A stretch of DNA of 64,000 bases from NCBI RefSeq assembly GCF_023065955.2, contig NW_026622952.1:30366313-30430312 (forward strand), in the 5' to 3' direction. This document shows, in pieces, positions 11,757 to 22,248 of this stretch. Below the pieces are notes generated by a model. That model was not told where the DNA came from, ran no database searches, and saw nothing but the letters and a program-made list of their open reading frames with translations. Made by a program: the position numbers and the translations under genes. How positions within the stretch are numbered: position 1 is the first letter of the stretch; each line of letters opens with the position of its first letter. This stretch comes from Ursus arctos. Taxonomy: Eukaryota; Chordata; Mammalia; Carnivora; Ursidae.

Positions 11757-12260
11757 CGGCAGAAGGTATGCGGAAAGTAGAGGAAGGCAGAGGAAGTTTG
11801 TGGAGGCAATACTACTTTTCTGCTTTCGCTTGCAGAGCTGTGGGTGCTGGCTGGACGTCCGGAGGGCCGCGCTCACACAGGTGGAGGGTGGGTCCAGAAG
11901 CGTAAACGGCTGAGGTGATAGCATGGATGCGGGAGTAATTTTAAACCCGCCGAGGATCAGATGCCAGGTAAAATGAACTGTGCCTTTCAATTTATCATCC
12001 GGATCCGAGATGATCATTGATGAGAATCCCAAGAGCACTGCGCGAAGCTGAGTATTAATAATTTAATACGTGAGCGGGAGCTGAGGAAGTGGAAACACCG
12101 AGCCTGTTTCAAGTAGCTTCGTGGTGAGACAACGGAAGGAGACAAAGAGAGAGCTTAATGAAAAGCGAGAGCTGCGCCCCTGACTGTGGCATACGGTTCT
12201 GTCTTCAGTACTTAGCGGATCCACCTATGACAATATTTTTGTACAGAAACTGTCACCTCG
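11757..12260. promoter_or_regulatory. CpG-dense patch, possible regulatory element
   Basis: I count about 26 CpG dinucleotides across roughly 500 bases, where the surrounding DNA has about one per hundred or fewer. They include clusters such as gacgtccgg, ggccgcgctc, acccgccgagg and ctgcgcgaag. Base composition is near 50% GC, so it falls short of a classical CpG island, but CpG loss has been small. A splice-acceptor-like tract ends at 11835 (tttcgcttgcag) and a donor-like cag|gtaaaa lies at 11967/11968. Whether it is a promoter, an enhancer, an exon of a non-coding RNA or only a recent arrival cannot be told from sequence. Confidence 0.35.
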
Positions 12261-12792
12261 AGTTGTACTTTACATAATGAATATGACAGCCCTTTCTAAG
12301 ATTAACATGAAAACAGTAAATTAAAACAAATTTATCCAGAAGTGATAAATTATTAACCTATGATTTCTTTTAGCACTTTACTTCACTGAGGACGATGTTT
12401 GTAAGCATTATTCTTTTCACTAGGTAAGTCTCCTCAATCTTGTAGGAGAGATCTACCAATTAAATGAGGGCAAGTGAGAACAACTCATTTGTAGGAAATC
12501 TCAGGTGACGGAGAGAAAAGACATAAAGTACTGACACCGAAGTTAAATGTTTCTAATCTAGACAAAGATCTTTTCATCTGTCCAGAAGTATGGAAATCAC
12601 ACAGAGACACAGCCACATCATCCAATTTCCCAAATGCAGACTCCTAAGAGGTATTTTCCAGTTCGGGCATACAAGTGCGTCCATGATCCACAGAAACACA
12701 TAAAATACATACTTGAGGGACTGAATATTTGCTAAATGATAGATTATATTTTCAACTTGACCACATTTTAGTTCTACACATATGCAATTTTA
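12261..12792. other. Unclassified non-coding stretch
   Basis: No gene or identifiable repeat is seen. It ends with the left copy of the target duplication of the next SINE. Confidence 0.55.
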
Positions 12793-12908
12793 AAATTTTT
12801 TCATTTATTTATTTTATTAAGTAAGCTCTATGCCCAACGTGGGTCTTGAACTCATGACATTGAGATCAAAAGTTGCATCCTCTACTGCCTGAGCCAGCCA
12901 GGGGGCCC
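12793..12908 (-). mobile_element. Short CAN-SINE (tRNA head plus tail)
   Basis: Minus-strand SINE holding only the tRNA-related head (on +, 'gggtcttgaactcatgac' and 'gagccagccagggggcccc') and a TTTATTT tail, without the CT-rich body of the longer copies. Duplications are cacatatgcaatttta at 12777-12792 and cacgtatgcaatttta at 12909-12924, one mismatch. Confidence 0.92.
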
Positions 12909-12924
12909 CACGTATGCAATTTTA

Positions 12925-14984
12925 ATGTTGAAAATGCAATGAGACTAAAACATTTAGGCCAACTTTTGGGATTTTGAATATTATAAATCCATGTATCTGG
13001 CTTTGAGACTTTTGATAGAAAATTAAATATTTATAAATGTTCTGAGTGATGTCATGCATGTCACCTGATAGCTATCTATAGAGACTGTTGTTAATGCCGT
13101 GTGTGTTACTTTACCGATCTGATGTTAGTTAAATTTCCAGAGAACCGATATTACGAATAACATGCAAAAGACACTAAGAATTTGTGAGGGATGTACACTT
13201 CAAATATTCGCAGTTCTCCAAAATTTAAGTGTGGAAATGGTTGCATAGGCTATTTACTTTTATTTTAATTTAATTTAATTTTATTTATTTCGGTTATTTA
13301 ATTTATTCCTATTTAATACCTTTATCAAGATCCATATATTCCCTCTGTACATCTTTGTACAAAGCATGCCTTTTTGATGTCCATGTTTATCTGAAAACTA
13401 AATTTTCAACTGGTTCATGAGGTGTATTAAAATGTATGACAAATAGCTGCAAAGCCAGATAAATGTGCAAATTCTGGCCAGCTAAACTTATTCATTAACA
13501 ACATAATTCTCTGTTTTCAAATGTGCCCAGGATTTAATTTTTAGACATGACTGAGTGATGACATGAAGACATCAATGCCATTGACAGAGGAGTTTATTAT
13601 TTATAGTTCCCAAGGGGGGCATGCCATGCTGTGCAGAACCCACATGGGGAAACACCAGGGTTGATCAGGAGGCAGAAGGACTGAGGGGAAAACAGTGGAG
13701 AGAACCGTTTACAATAGAGTCAGGAAGCTGTTAGGTAGAAATGTCCCCTATTGTGCAGGAAGTGGAGCACAGATGCTGATTTGTGGTTGGAGGTCAGAAT
13801 ACAATTTCACATGCACTTAGACACAGGCTGGTACAGATGTGAGCATCGTGACATTCAGTGTGACCCATGATTTCAAGATACCAAATCACTATTTACAGAA
13901 TATCAAGAATGATTATCACACTCTCTCTCACCAGCTCCATAATATACAAAATTTAATTCATACTTTTACAAAAGTATTCCTTGCTAGTTGTCAAGTAATT
14001 GTTAAAACGATAGGGGCCCAACGGATATACACGCAAACATGCACAAACAATTTTATACTCCATCCACTTTGGGGATCCCTTGTAAATTCTCAGAACTGTG
14101 ATGTATCCTCATTAGATCCTTAAAATCATGCTAGTATAAAGAAAGAAATAAGTCATTTATTGAAAACTAAATATTTTACGAGTATTCCAGCAACTGTGGG
14201 TGGTCAGACTCAAATCAATACATGTACATTTTGCATCAAAGTTTAAAATCTATACAGTTTTAGCTAAAGCATATGCTAAATGAGATCATAGGTTCAGAGT
14301 AAACCAGGAATATAGTTTTCTAGAATAAAGCTTAACTTTATTGGGCTGATCAGAGTTTAAGCTGCAATGTTTATGGGGAATGGAAAACCTAAACTCAACT
14401 TAGTCTCTCTCTGTTCTCTGAAATAATGAGATTTAATGAAGATAAGCTGGAAGAGCTTGGGAAAGACCTTTGCAGAGATTTTGGTACATATTTGAGTAGT
14501 GTTACTATTACAAGTACCCTGTCGATTCAGAAAACTAAGCCATCCACAAGGGAAAGGAATAGGATCCAGCCTCCATGGGAGACAGACGGCAAATGCTAGG
14601 CAGGAAATTGGAACCTTAGCTAAACCTCCAGGAGTTCAGGAGCAGACTTCATTTTCACTGAAATGACAAGAACTCGCTTACACTATATATGAGACTAGGG
14701 CATCAAAGCCAATTCCAGATGAAATGTACTAAATTTGGTTCCTGTTATGCTGCCAGGCTAACATAATTAGGTGAAGCTGAGCCCGTATATGGAAAGTTGG
14801 AAGGATATGCAACTGGATAGAAATGAAGATATCAAGGACAAACACAGGGCTAACTATAGAGGTTGTATGATACAGTTTGGGGACAGAACATTTTAAAAAA
14901 TCAATGAACATTTACAGCATCAAGGTACAAATAAGAGAGAGACCATTTGTGTTGTCATGATGATGATTATCCCCAATCATTCAC
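12925..14984. other. Unclassified non-coding stretch
   Basis: No gene is recognised. TTTAA-type low complexity lies at about 13258-13310. About 13590-13800 is less AT-rich ('ccaaggggggcatgccatgc') and has the look of a middle-repetitive element, which I could not identify. Confidence 0.5.
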
Positions 14985-15400
14985 TACCCCATTCCCTGGA
15001 AGAGGGTTATGAATCAGTCACTTGCAACGGATCTCCAGTGCCTTCCCGTGGGAAGAGTGAGAGGATTTACTTAGTGAAGCCATTTTCTTGGCTGTGTGAT
15101 TTCTCCTGGCAAATGATGCCACAGTAGGTCAATTCAAAGAGAAGTTTTGGGAGCCATATAGATTTTACCCAACTTTTTGGGTTTTTTACCCAACTTGTTT
15201 TGTTTTTTTTTATTTTTAATCTGCCAGGAAAGAGCATGTCACAAGGAATGGAGTAATTCCTCTTCATCCTGAACAGAAGACAACAGTGGAGCACGCACAG
15301 AGCGGTCACAACTCCCATCAACATGAGAGGAGCAAACATTTGCTGGTAGAAGCCTCTGATACTTTGGGGTGGTTTGTTTATACTGCCAAGGTGAGTAGTT
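14985..15400 (+). mobile_element. MLT1-like MaLR LTR remnant
   Basis: A weak ordered match to the MLT1-type LTR. There is a 'ccctggaagagggttatga' start region, a middle resembling the '...tgtgacttgctttggccaa' segment ('ggctgtgtgatttctcctgg', about 15091), and the typical end 'actttggggtggtttgttta' (about 15360) followed by 'ctgccaagg'. It is very diverged. A second element with the same landmarks and orientation follows at 16885. Confidence 0.42.
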
Positions 15401-16571
15401 CAGAAACTGTATGAGGAGTGAAGCATTGCCACATAAACAAACAAACAAACAGCTCAGTGTATGTAGTTTTGGCTTCAGGGCTGTGCTTTGGGCATCAGAT
15501 GAACTATAATTGGAGGAGGGAAAATGGGAACCCATTTTACAAACTGACAAAATTTTATTTATTAATGAAATTGGTAATGGTGTTTCTACAATAACATTTA
15601 AACCATATAATATACCTAATTAACTTGTGACTGTTGGCAAAAGGGATCAGACATAGAACTTACAATGTACGCCTTTGTTATTAGCTGAATTTGTCAAAAC
15701 AGAGATCAGAAGAGAACTCACTCGTTGGTGAGGAGTAAAAGAGGAATGAGGTAATCTGGACAATGAAGGTCTTGCAGGGTTGACAAAATCAACTACTTCT
15801 AACAGGCAACCGATAAGCATAAAACTTGCAAGTACTCTGAACAAGGAAGACTAATTAATAATTAAGCCAAGGCAAAGACCAAATTAAGATTATCATCATC
15901 TTGCTCTTGTTTAAAAAATCTGAATAGATTCAAATAGCTCCCAGTGAATCATTCCAGTTGAACAAAATACGTCACAGAAAACAGACCAAAGGGTGTCTTC
16001 ACAGTGAAGTCTGATAAACTCAAAGTAACTGTAAGTAAGGATAGAAAAAAAAGAAAAAAGAGGTGAGGGGCAGCCTTAGAAAGCACTGTGAGGGTTGCTG
16101 GTTTGCAGATGGCAATGACTGAAATCAAACAGATGAGAGATAAAGTTACTAAGACAGCCGTGCTGTCAAAAGAACTGGCAACATGAATTAAGAGAGACGG
16201 TGACCATTTGAGATAGTTTCTAGGATTAAACATTTCTACAGCTGGTCAGCAAGCCACAAATGAAAGCACAATCTCCAATACTCTCTTCAGATTTGACCAA
16301 ATTTAATTGTCTAATGAATGGGGAGGAAGTGTCCAAAAGGTAGAAGAAAGAGCTACTGAGAAGAACAGATTGGGGACTTTCCAGGAAACAAATTTAGGTC
16401 ATAATCAAGAAGTATTTTTATGTTCCTTAAAAAATAAGCCAATGAAAATCCAGAATTACTGTGACCAGTGATGACTAGATGCCATTCACTCATCCCATTT
16501 CTGAATAACACTGTCGAGTGTAGATATCTGACCCTTATTCCACTATTTCATTGACTATGTAGGAATCAGAC

Positions 16572-16575
<4 letters not shown>
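15401..16575. other. Unclassified stretch between two MLT1-like LTRs
   Basis: No gene is recognised. A (caaa)n run lies at about 15437-15452. The stretch could be the decayed internal part of a MaLR element, since its length (about 1.5 kb including the microsatellite) suits that, but no coding landmark supports this. Confidence 0.4.

Positions 16576-16620
<45 letters not shown>
16576..16620. repeat. (GT)n microsatellite, about 22 units
   Basis: An uninterrupted gt run of about 45 bases followed by an imperfect tctgtgcgcatgtgc extension. It is likely length-variable between individuals. Confidence 0.98.
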
Positions 16621-16622
<2 letters not shown>

Positions 16623-16884
16623 TGTGCGCATGTGCTCATATGCCACCAGAAGAAAAAAGCCAGACTTGAACCTGATATAGAGATTATCAACAAATTCTGA
16701 AATTCGAATCTAATTAGCATGCCTGGATTGAATTTTTCGGGTATCTTCCTTGGGGAGGGGTAGGTAATATTTAGCATGCAGAAAAAGAGAAGTAAATACC
16801 TGTGTAAGAGAATGGACATTGTTCTTTGCATTATTAATCTTGTTTTCCTCTTTTCTTTAAGTGGAGAATATATCACTATGTCGG

Positions 16885-17285
16885 CAAACAACTGCAATGC
16901 CTTCCTGTGGAAGAAATGTACTTCCCCACCCCACTGACATGGACTTGGCTGCTTGACTTACTTGGGTCATAATATGTGAGCAGAAGGACCAATAGGCCAG
17001 TTCCTCAAGGCAGCTTCAACAGTCATGATGCAGTGCTTAAGGCCTAAATTATCTTGTGGTTTTGCCAGATCTCTTGCTCTTTTTTTCCTCTTTCAGAAAA
17101 ATACCATATCCCATATGAACAGGCAGTTTCTCCAGCCTAGATTTTGAAATAAAAAGAAATGTGGAGCTACCACAGACTCAAAACTCACATGTAACGACAG
17201 CAAGAAATAAATCTTTGGAGATTTTTTTTTTTTTTTTTTTTTGGTCATTTGTTTCTGCAGCAAAGATGACAAATCAGGACAGTGT
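16885..17285 (+). mobile_element. MLT1-like MaLR LTR remnant
   Basis: Landmarks run in order: 'gcaatgccttcctgtggaag' (about 16893), 'tgacatggacttggctgctt' (about 16936), 'aataaatctttggagat' (about 17205) and the terminal 'tttgtttctgcagcaaagat' (about 17248). A 21-base T run at 17222-17242 stands where related copies have ttttggggtgg. The family assignment is from memory of the MLT1 pattern. Confidence 0.5.
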
Positions 17286-17530
17286 AACAAATTAAATTGT
17301 TAGCTTTTATACACAGTGTCAATTATACAAGATATAAAAAATATTCCTTGAAGTATTAAGGGACATCACAAATTAGTTTTTCATTTTGAATTTATAGGCT
17401 TCCAGAGAGTCTCAGAAATAGAAAATATTTGAGACGGATGAATTTGAATGGATAGGATATTCTAGACAAACAAAGCCTCAAGTTAGCCTAGATTTGTGTT
17501 ATTAAAAACTGCACAGGAAAAATAAGTCTA

Positions 17531-17649
17531 GGGGCATTTGGCTGGCTCAGTTGGTAAAACAAGCAACTCTTGATCTCAGGGTTGTACGTTCAAGCCCCAC
17601 ATTGGGTGTAGAGATTACTTAAAAGCAAAATCTTAAAAAAAAAAAAAAA
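17531..17649 (+). mobile_element. Short CAN-SINE (tRNA-Lys-like type)
   Basis: Plus-strand SINE beginning 'ggggcatttggctggctcag'. It contains a B-box-like 'acgttcaagccccacat', and ends 'gagattacttaaaagcaaaa' plus an A15 tail. It lacks the CT-rich body. Possible short duplications are taagtct (17524-17529) and aaagtct (17647-17653). Confidence 0.9.
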
Positions 17650-18085
17650 GTCTGCTATGCTCTCCAGTGTAACTACTGGCCAAGGCTTTCATCTTATAAT
17701 TAATGGATACATTTCTGAAATATTTGTTTAGATTCCCAGACAAAAACTAATAATGCTTAATAAAGCAGAAATGGAGGGATGTGATAGGGATAGGCAAATG
17801 CGGCTAGGTACTGAACCACTCTTCCTGATAACTGTTCTGTAATTGCCCGAAATGCTCGCTCAAGAACATACAAAAATATTTAATTACAGAATATTTATAA
17901 CTTCCATTTAAGGCTGCTTGCAATTAGAAAATCACTCATCATTTAAAAAATTTTTACACATATGCTACATAGAAGTTAAATATTTATATTTCTCTTGTCT
18001 TATTTTTAATCTGTGATATGTTTTGAAATAAGACCCTATAATTGCTCTGTATTTTAAAAGTATGAAGCACATAGACAGATATCAT
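17650..18085. other. AT-rich non-coding stretch
   Basis: No gene or repeat is identified. Confidence 0.55.
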
Positions 18086-18285
18086 TAGATGCGACCCCTG
18101 CTGCACCAAAGAGTAGGAGGATGAAAATATGCTGCTTCTTCAGTTCTCCAGAGCGAGAACCCGAGGCTCATAAAGATTAGGGTTCCTGCCTAAATTCACA
18201 TGACCAGTAAGAGCTGGAAGTGAAGACGTTCCATATACACAATCCTCAAGGCTGGTGTTCTTTCCTGAACATTAGTATTCTTTTC
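18086..18285 (+). mobile_element. MIR SINE, diverged
   Basis: The MIR core order is visible: 'agaacccgaggctcataaag', then 'cctaaattcacatgaccag' (cognate of the 'ccaaggtcacacagctag' core), then 'agagctggaagtgaag' and 'ggctggtgttctttcc'. This pan-mammalian tRNA-derived SINE is much older than the CAN-SINE that follows it. Confidence 0.68.
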
Positions 18286-18306
18286 TAATACCAAAATTAG
18301 GCTCCT

Positions 18307-18499
18307 GGGGCACCTGGGTGGCTCGGTCTACTAAGTTTTGATGAACTCTTGGTTTCCGCTCAGGTCATGATCTCAGGATGGTGGGATTGAGCCCCACATC
18401 CTGCTTCGAGAGCAGTGGGAGTCTGCTTGAAGATTCTCTTCCTCTGCCCCTTCCCTTGTCCTCACTCTCGCTCTTTCAAATAAATAAATCTTTAAAAAA
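18307..18499 (+). mobile_element. CAN-SINE
   Basis: Plus-strand SINE from 'ggggcacctgggtggctcgg' to the A9 tail. Flanking near-duplications are aattaggctcct (18295-18306) and aaataagctcct (18500-18511). It forms a tail-to-tail inverted pair with the truncated SINE at 18534-18640. Confidence 0.93.
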
Positions 18500-18533
18500 A
18501 AATAAGCTCCTTCTTGGAAATAGGATTTTTTTT

Positions 18534-18640
18534 TAAGATTTATTTATTTATTTATTTGACAGACATAGAGGCAGCCAGCGAGAGAGGGAACACAAGCAGG
18601 GGGAGTGGGAGAGGAAGAAGCAGGCTCCCATCAGAGGAGC
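18534..18640 (-). mobile_element. 5'-truncated CAN-SINE with target duplication
   Basis: Only the 3' half is present. On + it runs from the T tail and 'atttgacagacatagaggca' to 'agcaggctcccatcagagga'. The tRNA head with the promoter boxes is absent. Duplications tggaaataggattttttt (18515-18532) and tggaaatatgattttttt (18641-18658) differ at one base, so the truncation happened at insertion rather than by later deletion. Confidence 0.9.
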
Positions 18641-18759
18641 TGGAAATATGATTTTTTTTATCCCTTAGGATACATATCATTATTTTCATTGCTTCCTTCC
18701 TACCCCTCCCACTTTCTCGCCCTCTCTCCTTCCCTTTCTCCCTTCATCAAGCAATTGTC

Positions 18760-19290
18760 TTCCACTCTGCCCTAGGCACGTGGATGGTCGCCAAAGAAAC
18801 ACAGATGAATAAAAGCTGTCATTGCCTTCAGGAAGCTTAAAGTCATAGAGGTGAACCTAAGGGAGCTACTATGTGTCAGACTACGAAACGAGCAGGTCCA
18901 CGTCACTATGAGCACAGAAAACGTAACCCTGGTGTATTCAGTATTTGAGGAAAGCTTCAGAGAGCATTGTCAGCTAAACCATGTCTCACTAGGATCTTAA
19001 AATAAAGGGGCAAGGGTATATTAGTGCAAGTCAAAAGGACAGCAGGTGAACCAACAAGGGAATCTAAAAGAATACGACTTGTTCCATGTTCCACAGGCGG
19101 TTGTACAACTAAATGAGCCTGAAAGGACCGGGTTCGGTGAGAGATGAGAAAGTAAGTGTGGACCGGATCAGATTACAAAGACATTTAGATTTTGCTTTGA
19201 AGGCAATGGGGAACAATTAAACGATTAGATGACTGAAAGATTAATGACAAGACCAGAATATTTTCTGGCAGCATAACTTGGTAAATTGTG
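18760..19290 (+). mobile_element. Ancient eutherian interspersed repeat, second copy
   Basis: Same family as 11040-11650. Landmarks are 'cattgccttcaggaagctta' (about 18820), 'atctaaaagaatacgact' region, 'ttgctttgaaggcaatgggg' (about 19193) and 'aagaccagaatattttctgg' (about 19248). It is diverged and non-coding. Confidence 0.55.
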
Positions 19291-20272
19291 CCATTTTTGG
19301 AAGGAGTCTAGTTCTCTGATAGTTCATATCTCAGAAATAGAGTCTAATTTGCAGTGATTCCTCTCACAATTCATAGCCCAGTGATGTGTGGGAGTGTTTT
19401 CTTAGTACCGTAACATTTTAATTCATAATAGTAATATTTTACACTAAAAACTGTTCACCAGTGAGAAATTACAAACATCTAAAATAAATGCCAAGTCAAT
19501 CTTCAGAGACATTTTGAATGAGTTCCAACAGTAAGCTGAATGTTATCAAATTATCTTATATTTTATCCAGAGTTTATTCTATCTTCCTAGTTGTTTTTCT
19601 TTACATCACCATGTATTTTTGTTTTGTTTTGTTTCAAAATAGCCCCAGCTGAATCAAATCCCCACAGTTACTGGAGAAGAATATCCCTCAAGAGACCACA
19701 GGATATTCTAAATTTTTAAGTATTATCTTCTTTGCCTAATACTTTGATTCTGTCTCTATCTTAGGATGTGTTTGAGCATTGTTTTCTCAACTTGGAGCCA
19801 ACTGGTATTTCCTGGGGGAAACACAGAGTCATCCATTCATACACATTAAAAATTAATATTTCTCACTCTCTAATACAAACACACATAGCCACATGTACCA
19901 CATGTAATCCTCAACATGGGGATTTGCCTCAAAGTGACAGTTCAGAGATACAGGAAACAATACCCTGTTTTACCTCTGTACCCCCTGGGAGGAAGCTGGA
20001 GCAGTAATGCAAAATGTCCTGCCTTGAAATAGATGCATTTGGAAAACGAGCTTTCAAAACCTGGAGTAGAGTTTTGGTTAAAGATATTGAGCTAATATGT
20101 GGGTATATTCCAATTACTGATCCTAACAATAAAATGATGAAATGCATGCTTTCCAGTAGCTTCAATTCCAAAAAATAAATTGATGTCAAGAGTAGAGTAA
20201 ACGAAAACAGCAAAAACCTCTGTTTTAAGAAGATCATGATGTGGGGAAGGGGGCTAATAACCTAGGACCACA

Positions 20273-20273
<1 letters not shown>
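19291..20273. other. Unclassified non-coding stretch
   Basis: No gene is recognised. A (gtttt)n short run lies at about 19620-19635. Overlapping open frames near 19768-20237 have no recognisable domain. Confidence 0.5.
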
Positions 20274-20313
<40 letters not shown>

Positions 20314-20333
20314 CATATATATATATATATATA
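20274..20333. repeat. Compound (GT)n-(AT)n microsatellite
   Basis: About 18 gt units (20274-20310) pass through 'atacat' into about 8 at units (to 20333). Confidence 0.97.
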
Positions 20334-21659
20334 ATCTTTTATTCATATGAACTATGATAGGACATCTCCATAATTTTGATAAATATAAGTGCTATATTTG
20401 TTACAGTTTTAGGAGGAACATATTCATGCATCACACGAATATGAATAGAGACACTGAAATGCTTTATTTAATCAACAGGAAGATCCTGGTAAAGTGGGCT
20501 ATTTGCAAGGTCTTTAGACACCAGTGGTGGAACTCCATTGTAATTCCAATACATCATTATAGTAGCACCTCCTTAAAAACCTAGAAACTTCTCAGGGAAG
20601 CAGTTTGAAAGACGAAAGAGCTTCTAAAGCTCATGATTTCTTAAGAGAAGAGAACAGTACTCTAACAAAACCATTTCCAAATTACTTGATATTCATCTGA
20701 AGCCTGGCAGCTGCCACCTAGCTCTATGCCTGCCAGCTTTTTGTAGTCAGCATCATATGCAGAAATAAGTAGTAGCACAATATATCTTCTTACAACACTT
20801 CATAGTTTCTTTTCCATAATATGAACTTTTCAAGCCAATGTAAACTGACTGAAAAATTTACTTGAAATACATTCATAGCTGAGGAATGAAAAATACACTG
20901 GCTAACGTGACTTGCAATAAATCACAAAATATAACAAAATAAATGACACTAAACAAAATATTGCAAAGACAAGAACTACAGATCGCCCACAAATATATAG
21001 TTGCATTTGTCCATCAAATTTCTTTATCTATATATGAGCTGACAAGATGTAAGGAGATAAAACCTAATGGTGACCTTAAGATAAATAAAACACATTCCTC
21101 TTTAATGCTTCCTGCATTCAAAGCACCTACAAATCATAAAAGGTGCTTGGAAGTTTTTAGTTATTCATTTTTAATGTATTTTGCAATATTGTGGTACTCC
21201 TCGTGGTTTAAAAATTCCTACATTTTATACCACTTATGTGCCTGGTCACTCAAAATGACAGACATATACTAAAGCAGGTTTTTTTCGATGGGCAGAATGA
21301 GGATGGAAATAAAAATCTATCTACCAGAAGAATTGATTCTTAATGGAAAAAAAAAAGAAAGAAAACCTCTCTGCTCTTAGTGCTGTCAGTTGACTGATAA
21401 ATCATAGATCAAAATCCTTCCTATAAAATATTGAAGGAAAACCTCTTCAGGCCCAGACTGGTGCTTTAATGATTTGTGCATACTAAAGACTGTTTGAATC
21501 TAAAATAAATTCAGAAAGTTATCCCAGGATCCAATTTTCTCCAAGTCAAAGGCCATCTGCTCACTAGGTCTATAATCTTGATTTTGTGTGTATATGTGTA
21601 AAGGAGGAGAAAGAGAGACAGAAGGATATGCTCCTATCATGTTGCATGTCAAGTTCTCT
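20334..21659. other. AT-rich non-coding stretch
   Basis: No gene or identifiable repeat is seen. It ends at the target duplication of the young L1. Confidence 0.55.
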
Positions 21660-21672
21660 AGAAAAATAGGTA

Positions 21673-22248
21673 TTGGAAATGGCTAACAGACACATGAAAA
21701 AATGTTCAAAATCATTAGCCATCAGGGAAATTCAAATCAAAACCACACTGAGATACCACCTTACACCAGTTAGAATGGCAAAAATAGACAAGGCAAGAAA
21801 CAACAATTGCTGGAGAGGATGTGGAGAAAGGGGATCCCTCCTACATTGTTGGTGGGAATGCAAGTTGGTACAGCCACTCTGGAAAACAGTGTGGAGGTCC
21901 CTTAAAAAGTTAAAAATTGAGCTACCCTATGATCCAGCCATTGCACTACTGGGTGTTTACCCCAAAGATACAGACGTAGTGAAGAGAAGGGCCATATGCA
22001 CCCCAATGTTCATAGCAGCAATGTCCACAATAGCTAAATCGTGGAAGGAGCTGAGATGCCCTTCAACAGATGACTGGATTAAGAAGTTGTCGTCCATATA
22101 TACAATGGAATATTACTCAGCTATCAGAAAGAACGAATTCTCAACATTTGCTGCAACATGGATGGCACTGGAGGAGATAATGCTAAGTGAAATAAGTCAA
22201 GCAGAGAAAGACAACTATCATATGATTTCTCTCATCTATGGAACATAA
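21673..22248 (+). pseudogene. L1 ORF2p C-terminal segment, frame open to its stop
   Basis: The 191-codon frame starts by chance in the target duplication and from 21679 follows the L1 ORF2 protein C-terminus to its natural stop. Residues 46, 50, 58 and 63 form the ORF2p cysteine motif C-x3-C-x7-H-x4-C (CWRGCG...HCWWEC), which contributes to nucleic-acid binding in this family. 'YDPAIALLG' (about residue 86) and 'YTMEYYSAI' (about residue 143) are further hallmarks. No stop or frameshift interrupts it. The rest of ORF2 is absent and no promoter is present, so it is a remnant and not a host gene. Confidence 0.93.

Noticed and set aside
11681..11905. Open frame overlapping the CpG-dense patch as a small protein gene
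   Set aside because: It begins in old repeat sequence, overlaps an opposite-strand frame (11748-12038) of similar quality, and shows no domain.
16576..16620. Open frame rich in His-Thr from the (CA)n strand
   Set aside because: The translation is produced by the microsatellite itself and not by a gene.
17531..17649. tRNA-like sequences with A and B boxes as tRNA genes
   Set aside because: Every one carries an A-rich tail and target duplications of the CAN-SINE family, and none folds into an intact tRNA with conserved arms by inspection.
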